Shown here piece by piece: positions 1 through 5,715 of a stretch of DNA of 8,067 nucleotides. Origin of the DNA: Actinomycetes bacterium (GTDB lineage Bacteria > Actinomycetota > Acidimicrobiia > Acidimicrobiales > Acidimicrobiaceae); the NCBI GenBank assembly GCA_021785315.1, contig JAJYFX010000063.1, forward strand, positions 1 through 8,067, in the 5' to 3' direction. The position numbers and the translations under genes were made by a program. How positions within the stretch are numbered: the stretch's first letter is position 1; each line of letters starts with the position of its first letter. The notes under the pieces were generated by a model that was not told the origin of the DNA, made no database searches, and worked only from the letters and a program-made list of their open reading frames with translations.

Positions 1-854
1 TCAACTGGATTGGCACGCCCGCGCAGCCGGGATTTGGATCTGCCAACTGGATTGGCGGTGGGGTTGCGATATTGGTGACATTTGGGATTCTCCTCTTCGG
101 GAGAGGATTTCTGCGTTCTGCCGCCATGCTAAGCGGCATCGTTGTCGGAGCCCTTGCCTATGCGATATTCACGCCGATCCATTTCACCCGTGTTATAGAC
201 TCGGCTTGGTTTGTCGTCCCGAAGATCTTCCCATTCGGATTTTCAGTGAATCCGTTGCTGGTCCTGCTGTTTTTCATCTTGATCACTTCCAGCGTGGCTT
301 GGACTCTTTCGCTTTACAATGTTTTGGCGGAATGGAGCGGAGAAAGGCTTGAGGGTCATCGAATGGCATGGGGTATTTTCGGCCAGTCGATAGCGGCAAT
401 TGCGGGCGGGGTGTTTGGCACCTTTACCCTTGTCGCATACCCGGACAACCTTGGAATTGTGCGCACAAGCCGAGTTGGAAGCCGATGGATCACCGCGACA
501 ACAGGGGTCCTGCTCATAGTTGGTGGCTTCATCTTGAAGTTCGACGAGATTTTCGTGAGTATCCCCGGCAACGTGATCGCTGCCGCGGCAGTGGTTCTTT
601 TCGGAGTAATTGCTATGTCTGGAGTGGACACGCTAAGCCGCGTGAAGTGGGACCAGCTGAACTACCTTGTCCTTGGAGTTCCACTGATGCTTTCTTTAGG
701 CGGTCTGTTTGTGGCACCTGCGACAATGGCCCACTATCCCCTGCTGGCAAAAGAGATCATCGTAAATCCATTTTTCACGGGTCCTATTTTGCTGATTTTT
801 CTCCATCTCGTGATCAACAAAGTTATCCGCCCTCGAACCCAAGGGGTTAAATAG
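1..854 (+). CDS. NCS2-family xanthine/uracil permease-like protein, 5' end outside window
   Basis: The frame is open from the first full codon at base 3 to a TAG at 852-854, about 283 residues, so the start lies upstream of the window. The product is an integral membrane protein with at least six hydrophobic stretches. The stretch starting GTFTLVAYPDNLGIV and continuing RTSRVGSR (about 415-485) matches the signature region of nucleobase:cation symporter-2 transporters, where an acidic or Gln residue followed by Asn and Gly contacts the base, and a T-x-V-x-S-R tail follows. Here that contact position is Asp (codon 444-446). The downstream SIPGNVIAAAAVVLFGVIAMSG is the family's next conserved helix. 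The likely role is proton- or sodium-coupled uptake of a purine, pyrimidine or related compound; the substrate cannot be told. The family call is solid, the substrate is open. No convincing terminator follows. Confidence 0.88.
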   Translation, partial: NWIGTPAQPGFGSANWIGGGVAILVTFGILLFGRGFLRSAAMLSGIVVGALAYAIFTPIHFTRVIDSAWFVVPKIFPFGFSVNPLLVLLFFILITSSVAWTLSLYNVLAEWSGERLEGHRMAWGIFGQSIAAIAGGVFGTFTLVAYPDNLGIVRTSRVGSRWITATTGVLLIVGGFILKFDEIFVSIPGNVIAAAAVVLFGVIAMSGVDTLSRVKWDQLNYLVLGVPLMLSLGGLFVAPATMAHYPLLAKEIIVNPFFTGPILLIFLHLVINKVIRPRTQGVK

Positions 855-1285
855 AGCGTCTTTGAATGCTCTGGCACGGGACGGCTCAGCTGTGTCTCGC
901 CAAAGTACTCTTCCAAGCTGTCACTTGTGCTGTGAACTGCCCGATTGGCGGCGCGCTTTTTAGGGCTCGTTGACTATTTAATCCAAATACCGGAGCCATT
1001 AATCTGTCTTTGGCTGCGAAGCCTTTGCCAATCCTTGCTTTTTAGAAATCTTTTTGCTCAATTTGCTGTTGGACTTTCTGGAAGGCGAATTGACCGCGGT
1101 TTCGGATCTTAGGCGAGTCGCGCAAATGGGGGTCTTGATGGCGCTCGCATTTAGCGGCGAACGCTAATCCTCGGCTTCTTGAAGCGTCAGTGACTCAGGG
1201 GGTCATCCCTGAAACACTTCGTTAGTGTGCCAGGTCCGATATAGTGGAAGTTCTTAGGAAAGTATTTATTTCAGAAAGCGCGGAT
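855..1285. other. Intergenic region, no gene recognised
   Basis: About 430 bp between the permease stop and the chosen thioesterase start. Both strands were read in all frames: no frame gives a recognisable protein. A lysine-rich open stretch on the minus strand near 1030-1160 lacks a suitable start. A weak 5-bp stem (AGAGC 853-857 with GCTCT 868-872) after the permease lacks a T-tract. The only structure of note is the dyad at 1189-1218, listed separately. Confidence 0.6.
1189..1218. promoter_or_regulatory. Imperfect inverted repeat upstream of the thioesterase gene
   Basis: AGTGACTCAGGG (1189-1200) and CCCTGAAACACT (1207-1218) form an imperfect dyad around a 6-nt centre. The inner 6 bp (TCAGGG/CCCTGA) and the outer 4 bp (AGTG/CACT) pair exactly, with a 2-nt mismatch between. 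It lies about 67 bp upstream of the ATG at 1286. It could be an operator or an mRNA hairpin; nothing in the sequence decides this. Confidence 0.25.
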
Positions 1286-1726
1286 ATGAGTGAATTGACA
1301 GAGCAGATTATTACGTGGAGGGAACGGCTCGAAACTACAAGGATCGAGTCAGTCGTTCACGTAGCGATGCAGGACGTCGACGTTTCGAGGATCCACTTTG
1401 CCTCGATTTTCTCGTTCATTGACAGGAATGAGATTCAGTTTTTTAGCAAACTTGGTATTTCGCTTAGCAAGCTGCTGGCAGCCAATCTTGCTATGCCGGT
1501 TATATCTGCTCACTGCGAATACAAAAGGCCATTCGGCCTGGATGACGTCGTTATTGTGACGTCCTATGTATCCGACATCGGTACCAGGAGCATCAAGCTC
1601 AGGCACGTTACAACTGCTTCGGACGGCGAGGTACTGGCCGATGCTTATACAGTTCACGTTTCAATCAACGAAATCACGAACTCATCCATTACTCTCGATG
1701 AACTGTTTGAGGCAATGGGCCTCTAG
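1286..1726 (+). CDS. Hotdog-fold acyl-CoA thioesterase-like protein (4HBT/YbgC type)
   Basis: The chosen ATG at 1286 follows AGAAAG (1273-1278) at 7-nt spacing and gives 146 residues. A GTG at 1244 would add 14 residues but has no ribosome binding site. After an N-terminal helix the hotdog domain starts near residue 21 with VVHVAMQDVDVSRIHFASIF. This aligns with the D-x-D-x-x-G-I region of 4-hydroxybenzoyl-CoA thioesterase, where the second Asp is catalytic; that Asp is present (residue 32), but the usual Gly is Arg. The long helix (SIFSFIDRNEIQFFSKLGI) and the strands with YKRPFGLDDVVIVTSYV and SIKLRHVTT follow in family order. Length is normal for single-domain members (about 130-150). The likely role is cytoplasmic hydrolysis of an acyl- or aroyl-CoA thioester; the substrate is unknown. 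The gene stands alone, so context gives no pathway. Confidence 0.75.
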   Translation: MSELTEQIITWRERLETTRIESVVHVAMQDVDVSRIHFASIFSFIDRNEIQFFSKLGISLSKLLAANLAMPVISAHCEYKRPFGLDDVVIVTSYVSDIGTRSIKLRHVTTASDGEVLADAYTVHVSINEITNSSITLDELFEAMGL

Positions 1727-2057
1727 TTCGATTGCTGGCCTACTCGGTTGTTTTAGCTGCCTTGGCGCTTCAATGAGGGAGATCAATCGATAAGCCGCAA
1801 CCAACACTGCGCAAAAGAATAGATAGCTGCGAGCAAAGCAAATTCGTCCGGTCTTCAAGACGCGAACTTGGCCGGATCGATTCTGAGTCTCGATAGCGCG
1901 GTTGGCTGTGCGCCGGTTATCGCGCAAATTTCACTTGTTGAAGGGTCGGCTAGCGGCGGCCAAGATATTTAGGTATGGGCACGAATCAGCCTAGATATCT
2001 TTTGGGTAGCAGTTGGCCGCTGGTTTCAAGACAAGATCGGCGAAGCACCAAGCAGTG
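1727..2057. other. Intergenic region between thioesterase gene and transposase remnant
   Basis: No intact gene or recognisable protein was found on either strand. The stretch has several short dyads, such as GTCTTCAAGAC (1851-1861), and the larger inverted repeat at 1956-2020 listed separately. It may be decayed sequence belonging to the same old insertion as the transposase remnant to its right, but no similarity shows this directly. Confidence 0.5.
1956..2020. repeat. Nested inverted repeat just left of the transposase remnant
   Basis: Two nested arm pairs are visible. The inner arms are CCAAGATATTTAGG (1960-1973) and CCTAGATATCTTTTGG (1990-2005), complementary except for one mismatch and two extra bases. 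The outer arms GCGGCCAA (1956-1963) and TTGGCCGC (2013-2020) are exact. The pairs compete for 1960-1963, so they would be alternative folds. It could be a hairpin or a degenerate element end. No T-tract supports a simple terminator. Confidence 0.45.
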
Positions 2058-2410
2058 AAGACACTGTCGGCAGACTCTGATTTGGCGCCTGAAATTATTC
2101 AGGCAACCCTCCAGGAGGAAATGCTTAGAGCGGATATGAATGATTGAGTTGGTGCAAAAAAGGGAGAGCGAATTGAGTCTCGCCCTGGTTCTCGCTCAGG
2201 TTATAACTGGCGCAGTCTGGTGACCAGCAGGGGAAGAATTGAACTGAGAGTTTTAAGGGATCGCCAAGGAAGATTGTGGGCTCAGATACTTGAACCCCTC
2301 CAATGAAGAATGGTAAAGCGCAAAGTAGTTCTCAGGTCCCCGTGCAAGTAAAAATGTCTGCAAGGCCGGTCAGCTCCGCACCATGTCGAACTTCCGCCTC
2401 ATCAATACTC
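2058..2410 (+). pseudogene. Decayed N-terminal fragment of an IS256 (mutator) family transposase
   Basis: In the frame of codon 2175 the translation reads DLAPEIIQATLQEEMLRADMND, a TGA stop at 2145, then VGAKKGERIESRPGSRSGYN, WRSLVTSRGRIELRVLRDRQ and GRLWAQILEPLQ before another TGA at 2304. This matches the N-terminal part of IS256-family transposases, which typically show an E-I-I-Q-A-T-L-Q-type helix, G-A-x-x-x-E-R, G-Y-R-S-G-Y-Y, G-x-L-E-L-R-V-P-x-D-R-x-G-R-F and then an R-Y-Q-R motif. After 2304 weaker similarity continues in the next frame: VQVKMSARPV (2342-2371) resembles the family's Y-V-Q-G-V-S-T-R-K-V, and CRTSASSI (2384-2407) resembles the C-G-H-S-F-S-A-S-A-I region. The catalytic DDE part is absent; similarity ends where the convergent DoxX-like gene begins. 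The piece is dead: no start, two stops, at least one frameshift, no C-terminus. Confidence 0.8.
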
Positions 2411-2424
2411 GGGCGACGGGTTTT

Positions 2425-2922
2425 CTAGTTCTCCAACACAAGCCGCTCATGGCGGCTGGCCATGACAGATAGCGCCAACCCGAGAACGCCAACGTCGCGC
2501 AGGACCAAATCTGAGAGTCCCGCGGTCATGGTCAGGCTTATGACGATCTCCAGCATGGTTACCGCTGCAATTGCAGCGAGAGTGCGAGGCAGTATGCCCA
2601 GTATAAGCCCTACTGCCAGAATGCTTAGAAACACTCCGTGTATGAGAACAAGTATTTGCGCAAGTTGTGATGAGGGAGAAGCGAATGGCACGTAGCCAGT
2701 CCAAAGCTTCGGTACTGCAAGTTCATGGTATCCGAACCAAGCCAGTACGAGACCCAGAATCAGTCGACCTAACGTAGTAACCCACGGCGCCAGTGTGTCG
2801 ATGCGGCTATCGAATGAACTGACTTGCGTTGATCCTTTGGAGCTGCGGCTCACCTGCTTGGTGCCGGTGAAAGCTGTGGCGCCCGATGCACCCAAAGTTT
2901 TAATCTCATTAGTGGTGCTCAT
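2425..2922 (-). CDS. DoxX-like four-helix membrane protein
   Basis: The protein has 165 residues starting at the ATG 2920-2922. Residues 1-44 are hydrophilic and Ser/Thr/Gly-rich. Four hydrophobic segments follow at about 47-67, 86-109, 111-135 and 140-156. The motif LGRLILGLVLAWFGYHEL with KLWTGYVPF resembles the DoxX pattern (G-L-x-F-x-x-x-G-x-x-K-L followed by W-x-G-Y-V-P), and LRDVGVLGLALSV matches the conserved last helix. DoxX relatives are linked to quinone-connected thiosulfate oxidation or to redox stress in other organisms, but most are uncharacterised, so no reaction is assigned. It lies 58 bp downstream of the secreted-protein gene on the same strand and is probably co-transcribed. 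The ribosome binding site is weak; the frame is also open upstream without a clear start, and a 19-codon frame ends in an ATGA overlap with this ATG, so coupling is possible. Confidence 0.72.
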   Translation of the reverse strand: MSTTNEIKTLGASGATAFTGTKQVSRSSKGSTQVSSFDSRIDTLAPWVTTLGRLILGLVLAWFGYHELAVPKLWTGYVPFASPSSQLAQILVLIHGVFLSILAVGLILGILPRTLAAIAAVTMLEIVISLTMTAGLSDLVLRDVGVLGLALSVMASRHERLVLEN

Positions 2923-2980
2923 CGAAGCGCCGCCGAAGCTTCTGGTTCCGGACTCATTATTTTCGGTGACAAAGGCATTG

Positions 2981-3550
2981 CTACTCGATGATCCTTCCTT
3001 GAGAATTTGTCACTATGATCCCGTCATCGCCAGCGCTGTAGTCACTGCTCCCAGAGTCGTCTCCAAGACTGGTCTCCACAAAATAGACTAAGTCGCCCTT
3101 TTGGAAAGTTGACGTCTGCGGAGGCGAAGCTGATCCTGGAACTGAAACCGACACGAGCTCATTGTTGCCTGACAGTTTGACCGAAATATTGAAACCTGAC
3201 GTTGCAGTTTTCGCCTGAGCACTTTCAGGCCCTGGATAGATTTGATATGACACGCTGGAGTATTGGGTGGACGAAAGTGTCGGACCCAACTTCGGCGCAG
3301 TAGTTGGAGTGGTGGAGTTATTTGAGGGAGAGCTACCCTTCGATGCCGATGAAGAAGTTGAAGAAGTCTTCGTCGTCTTAGCGGATGTTGTGGATGTTGG
3401 AGCCGAAGCTGAAGACGTCACTGACAAGGACGCGCCACCAGGCGAAATCCCGTGCCCATACCCGTGCAGGGCGAGCCCAGTCGCCCCGACAGCGGTTACC
3501 GCCAGAAGTACTGCTCCTCTCCTGCCAACATTTTCGCTTCCTATTTGCAA
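2981..3550 (-). CDS. Membrane-anchored Ser/Thr-rich secreted protein of unknown function
   Basis: The protein has 189 residues. The start is a TTG at 3548-3550, preceded by TTTTGGAG (GGAG at 3558-3561) with 7-nt spacing; an in-frame stop lies just upstream, so no longer form exists. Residues 7-11 carry Arg residues and 12-29 are hydrophobic, giving a signal anchor or signal peptide. Residues 41-85 are almost only Ser, Thr, Ala, Lys and Pro, a flexible linker. From about 95 to the end a beta-rich domain alternates hydrophobic and polar residues (SSVSYQIYP, FNISVKLSGNNELVSVSVP, KGDLVYFVETSLGDDSGSSD, GIIVTNSQGRII). No cysteines are present after export. I do not recognise the domain; the acidic DDSGSSD loop might bind a cation. 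It is the first gene of a pair with the DoxX-like gene and faces away from the beta-propeller gene. Confidence 0.7.
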   Translation of the reverse strand: MQIGSENVGRRGAVLLAVTAVGATGLALHGYGHGISPGGASLSVTSSASAPTSTTSAKTTKTSSTSSSASKGSSPSNNSTTPTTAPKLGPTLSSTQYSSVSYQIYPGPESAQAKTATSGFNISVKLSGNNELVSVSVPGSASPPQTSTFQKGDLVYFVETSLGDDSGSSDYSAGDDGIIVTNSQGRIIE

Positions 3551-3925
3551 ACTAGGACTCCAAAACTATCAATATCTTGAATACCAGAATTTAGTCATCT
3601 TCAATAAGAGACAGATAAGCACTGCAGAGTGGCTTTCAAACAAAGAAACCCTCATGGGAGTTGCTGAAAGAGCATGACAATCACATGACGCGACCGACGG
3701 GTTGAGCCTCTCTCGGTGGCGAGTGCATACAGCAGTTGCTCCTTTGCTTGTCGGCCCTTTCGGCCGCAATCAATCAGCCAAAAATCATTGCGTCCTAAAC
3801 TCCCGGATAATCTGGGTCATGCAGCCCGGGAACATAAAGTTTGTGAAAACTCATTTTGGCTTGGTGGATAAAATCTGGTTTCGGCGTGAAATAGCGATGG
3901 TTTTTCGTTATATTTCCTATTAGAA
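3551..3925. other. Divergent intergenic region carrying promoters for both flanking genes
   Basis: A 375-bp gap between two divergently transcribed genes for anchored secreted proteins, so it must hold at least two promoters. Visible dyads are TCCCGG (3801-3806) with CCGGGA (3826-3831), and CGGCC (3752-3756) with GGCCG (3762-3766). The last 80 bp before the plus-strand gene are AT-rich. Short open frames in the stretch show no coding character or family resemblance. Confidence 0.55.
3886..3914 (+). promoter_or_regulatory. Possible sigma70-type promoter giving a near-leaderless mRNA
   Basis: GTGAAA (3886-3891, 4 of 6 matches to TTGACA) and TATATT (3909-3914, 5 of 6 to TATAAT) are 17 bp apart. 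The start codon at 3926 lies only 11 bp past the -10 box, and no Shine-Dalgarno sequence precedes it. This would yield a leaderless or nearly leaderless transcript, which is common in actinobacteria. Prediction only. Confidence 0.35.
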
Positions 3926-5239
3926 ATGCCTTTACGACCCGAGAGTTCATGGGCTCACGCCCCGAAACATGCTGCGCGAGCAAGGCGCAATGGGCTGAAG
4001 AAGGGTGCTGCCGCGATTTTACTTCTCGCGGCTTTGGTCTTCATAGTTTGGGCAACCGCCTTCCGCGGCGGGACCAAGTCCAATGCGAGGACGCAAGGTT
4101 CCACGGGTTCGATTGGTTTTTCCGGATCGAGTGCTGGGAGTTCATCTGGTTCGGCCGCAACATCTGCAAATGGTGCCTCGTTCAACGTGAAGTCATGGAT
4201 GGCCTCGCTCGAGGCGAAGGTAAAGGGTCAGCCCGGGCATCTCCAGCCAGGATCTGATCCGTCGGCCCTGCCCGGGCCAATCCTGATTGCCGATGAAGGC
4301 AACTCGAGGCTGTTGCTGGTGGATCCCAAGGGGAGGATCCTTTGGCAGTTCCCTTCCAAAGGCGACCTTGCTCCCGGACAGACTTTCATCGAGCCGGATG
4401 ACGCCTTTTTTGGCCCGACGGGTTCGGACATCATGGCCACCCAAGAGTCCCAATTTGTTGTAACGGAGATCTCCATCCAGAGCGGCCACATTATCTACCG
4501 TTACGGCCATCCAGGAATCAGCGGATCGGCGCCAGGGTATCTCAATAACCCCGATGACGCAATGCTGCTTCCAAACGGGAACATATTCACCGCAGATATC
4601 AAGAATTGCAGATTACTTTACCTGTCACCTTCGTCATCATCGCCTGTGCACATCTATGGCGAGACAACTTCTTACTGTTATCACCAGCCTCCTGCACGCT
4701 TTGGGAGTCCAAACGGGGTATTCCCCATGTCCAACGGCGATTGGCTCGTCACCGAGATCAACGGGGACTGGGTCGATGAGATGACGCCGAGCGGCCAGAT
4801 CAAGTTCTCAACCCATCCGCCGGGTATAACCTATCCATCAGACAGCAATGAAGTCTCCCCGGGAGTCTTCTTGACTGCCGCATATACCAGTCCAGGCGTG
4901 ATAGAGGAGTTCAATCAGACAGGTAGCCTCCTGTGGCGATTTGATCCGACGGGGTCACAAACACTCAACCACCCGTCAATTGCAATTCCGCTCCCTAATG
5001 GAAATATCTTGGCAACCGATGACCGCAACGACAGGGTCATTGTCATCGACAAGAAGACCAATAAGATCATCTGGCAGTATGGACACACCGGCGTGTCGGG
5101 GACTAAGCCAGGTTATATCGACGAACCGGACGGCGTGGACCTAGCCCCACCGTACTCATTGCTCATGACACAATCCGCAACCATGGGTATTCCGCCGTTT
5201 AAGCCAGCCGGCTCGCCAACGACAACAAGCGGAGGCTAG
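3926..5239 (+). CDS. Membrane-anchored extracytoplasmic beta-propeller protein (NHL/PQQ-like repeats)
   Basis: The protein has 437 residues. A basic stretch (residues 18-26) is followed by a hydrophobic anchor at about 27-46, then a Gly/Ser-rich linker to about residue 85. From residue 117 on, propeller-like blades recur: LIADEGNSRLLLVDPKGRIL, MATQESQFVVTEI with HIIYRYG, LLPNGNIFTADIKNCRLLYL, MSNGDWLVTEINGDWVDEM, FLTAAYTSPGVIEEFNQTG with LLWRF, and LPNGNILATDDRNDRVIVID with IIWQYG, about six in all. Two blades share an extended unit: YGHPGISGSAPGYLNNPDD (193-211) and YGHTGVSGTKPGYIDEPDG (385-403). Such propellers bind ligands, cell-wall parts or partner proteins outside the cell; some relatives are enzymes. 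No catalytic signature was recognised. C228 and C251 could form a disulfide. The tail is Pro/Thr/Ser/Gly-rich. The start has no ribosome binding site, consistent with the leaderless promoter proposed upstream. Fold call fairly sure; function unknown. Confidence 0.75.
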   Translation: MPLRPESSWAHAPKHAARARRNGLKKGAAAILLLAALVFIVWATAFRGGTKSNARTQGSTGSIGFSGSSAGSSSGSAATSANGASFNVKSWMASLEAKVKGQPGHLQPGSDPSALPGPILIADEGNSRLLLVDPKGRILWQFPSKGDLAPGQTFIEPDDAFFGPTGSDIMATQESQFVVTEISIQSGHIIYRYGHPGISGSAPGYLNNPDDAMLLPNGNIFTADIKNCRLLYLSPSSSSPVHIYGETTSYCYHQPPARFGSPNGVFPMSNGDWLVTEINGDWVDEMTPSGQIKFSTHPPGITYPSDSNEVSPGVFLTAAYTSPGVIEEFNQTGSLLWRFDPTGSQTLNHPSIAIPLPNGNILATDDRNDRVIVIDKKTNKIIWQYGHTGVSGTKPGYIDEPDGVDLAPPYSLLMTQSATMGIPPFKPAGSPTTTSGG

Positions 5240-5653
5240 AGGTCCTCGCGGGCTCGCGCCTAGCTTGTAGCGACGCAGTCAGTTTAATGCAGGCGTTTTT
5301 CCAAAATACTTGCGGCAGCTGAGCTCAATTGCCTATCCGTCAGCGAATTCATGTGTCCAATTCCGAGGAGGAGTCTTGTGCAAATTGAGCTTTATCAGGA
5401 TTCATCTCATAGACCGCGCCTAGATGCCAGAGTTGGAGTCGGCACAAAACCGGGCGTGATCGGTGTGCTTGTCAGGCTTAAGGTTGCTCATTCCCGCGCT
5501 GGCGGTATATGCGACTGCCACTTTATGCCATGGGGCAAAGGACAATAAGACCTGCAGCTGATTGAGTCTTGCCCACGAAGGGTCACCGCAGAAATGAAAT
5601 TTGTCACCGCTAGTGCATGCTGTGGCGCTCTTGCCCGGTGTTTCGATTCCTGA
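5240..5653. other. Intergenic region holding one small candidate gene
   Basis: Between the propeller stop and the regulator's upstream region. Just after the propeller gene, GCTAG (5235-5239) can pair with CTAGC (5261-5265) around CG-rich sequence, but no T-tract follows, so a factor-independent terminator is not supported. Apart from the small frame at 5378-5548 no coding signal was found. Minus-strand frames across 5420-5736 are open, but their products resemble nothing known to me. Confidence 0.45.
5378..5548 (+). CDS. Possible 56-residue protein behind a strong Shine-Dalgarno site
   Basis: A GTG at 5378 follows AGGAGG (5366-5371) with 6-nt spacing, the strongest ribosome binding site in the window, and the frame runs to TAA at 5546-5548. 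The predicted product starts MQIELYQDSSHRPRL and ends CDCHFMPWGKGQ, with a mildly hydrophobic middle (GVIGVLVRLKV) and a CDC motif. I recognise no family. It lies alone between the propeller gene and the sulfur cassette. The Shine-Dalgarno match argues for translation; the short length and lack of any relative known to me argue against a real gene, so it may be chance. Confidence 0.3.
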   Translation: MQIELYQDSSHRPRLDARVGVGTKPGVIGVLVRLKVAHSRAGGICDCHFMPWGKGQ

Positions 5654-5669
5654 TTGTATGGCCAGATCC

Positions 5670-5700
5670 ATAATTTGCAATTTTTGCATTTATCAATTAT
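5670..5700. promoter_or_regulatory. AT-rich promoter region of the sulfur cassette with repeat elements
   Basis: ATAATT (5670-5675) and AATTAT (5695-5700) are inverted copies flanking two direct TTTGCA hexamers (5674-5679 and 5683-5688). The stretch is much more AT-rich than its surroundings. TTGCAA (5675-5680) could serve as a -35 box with TATCCA (5698-5703) as a poor -10 at 17 bp. The promoter is inferred from position and composition rather than from good consensus boxes. Confidence 0.35.
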
Positions 5701-5715
5701 CCATAGATCTATGGA
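5700..5715. promoter_or_regulatory. Perfect 16-bp palindrome over the regulator's first ATG, candidate operator
   Basis: TCCATAGATCTATGGA is identical to its reverse complement over all 16 bases. It includes the ATG at 5711-5713. ArsR-family dimers bind such dyads at or near their own promoters and are usually autorepressed, so self-regulation is the natural reading. ATCCATA at 5699-5705 recurs at 5666-5672, a possible second half-site 33 bp upstream. Confidence 0.55.

Noticed and set aside
368..850. Plus-strand open frame of 160 codons
   Set aside because: Overlaps the permease in another frame; composition is irregular and hydrophilic, typical of a shadow.
853..872. AGAGC/GCTCT hairpin after the permease as a terminator
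   Set aside because: Only a 5-bp stem with a 10-nt loop and no T-tract.
970..1003. TTGACT followed by AT-rich sequence as a promoter of the thioesterase gene
   Set aside because: No acceptable -10 hexamer at 16-18 bp and the gene lies nearly 300 bp downstream.
1030..1160. Lysine-rich open stretch on the minus strand ending in a Lys/Ser/Ala-rich tail
   Set aside because: No ATG or GTG start in frame before an upstream stop, no ribosome binding site and no family resemblance.
1349..1657. Minus-strand open frame of 102 codons
   Set aside because: Fully antisense to the thioesterase gene, which has clear hotdog-family motifs.
2425..2922. Naming the DoxX-like protein as the DoxD/DoxA thiosulfate:quinone oxidoreductase
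   Set aside because: Only general DoxX features are visible and no DoxA-like partner is encoded nearby.
3267..3677. Plus-strand acidic open frame of 136 codons
   Set aside because: Antisense to the Ser/Thr-rich protein gene; its acidic repeats mirror the low-complexity linker codons.
5235..5265. GC-rich dyad after the propeller gene as an intrinsic terminator
   Set aside because: Arms are short (5 bp) and no T-tract follows; it could act only with other factors.
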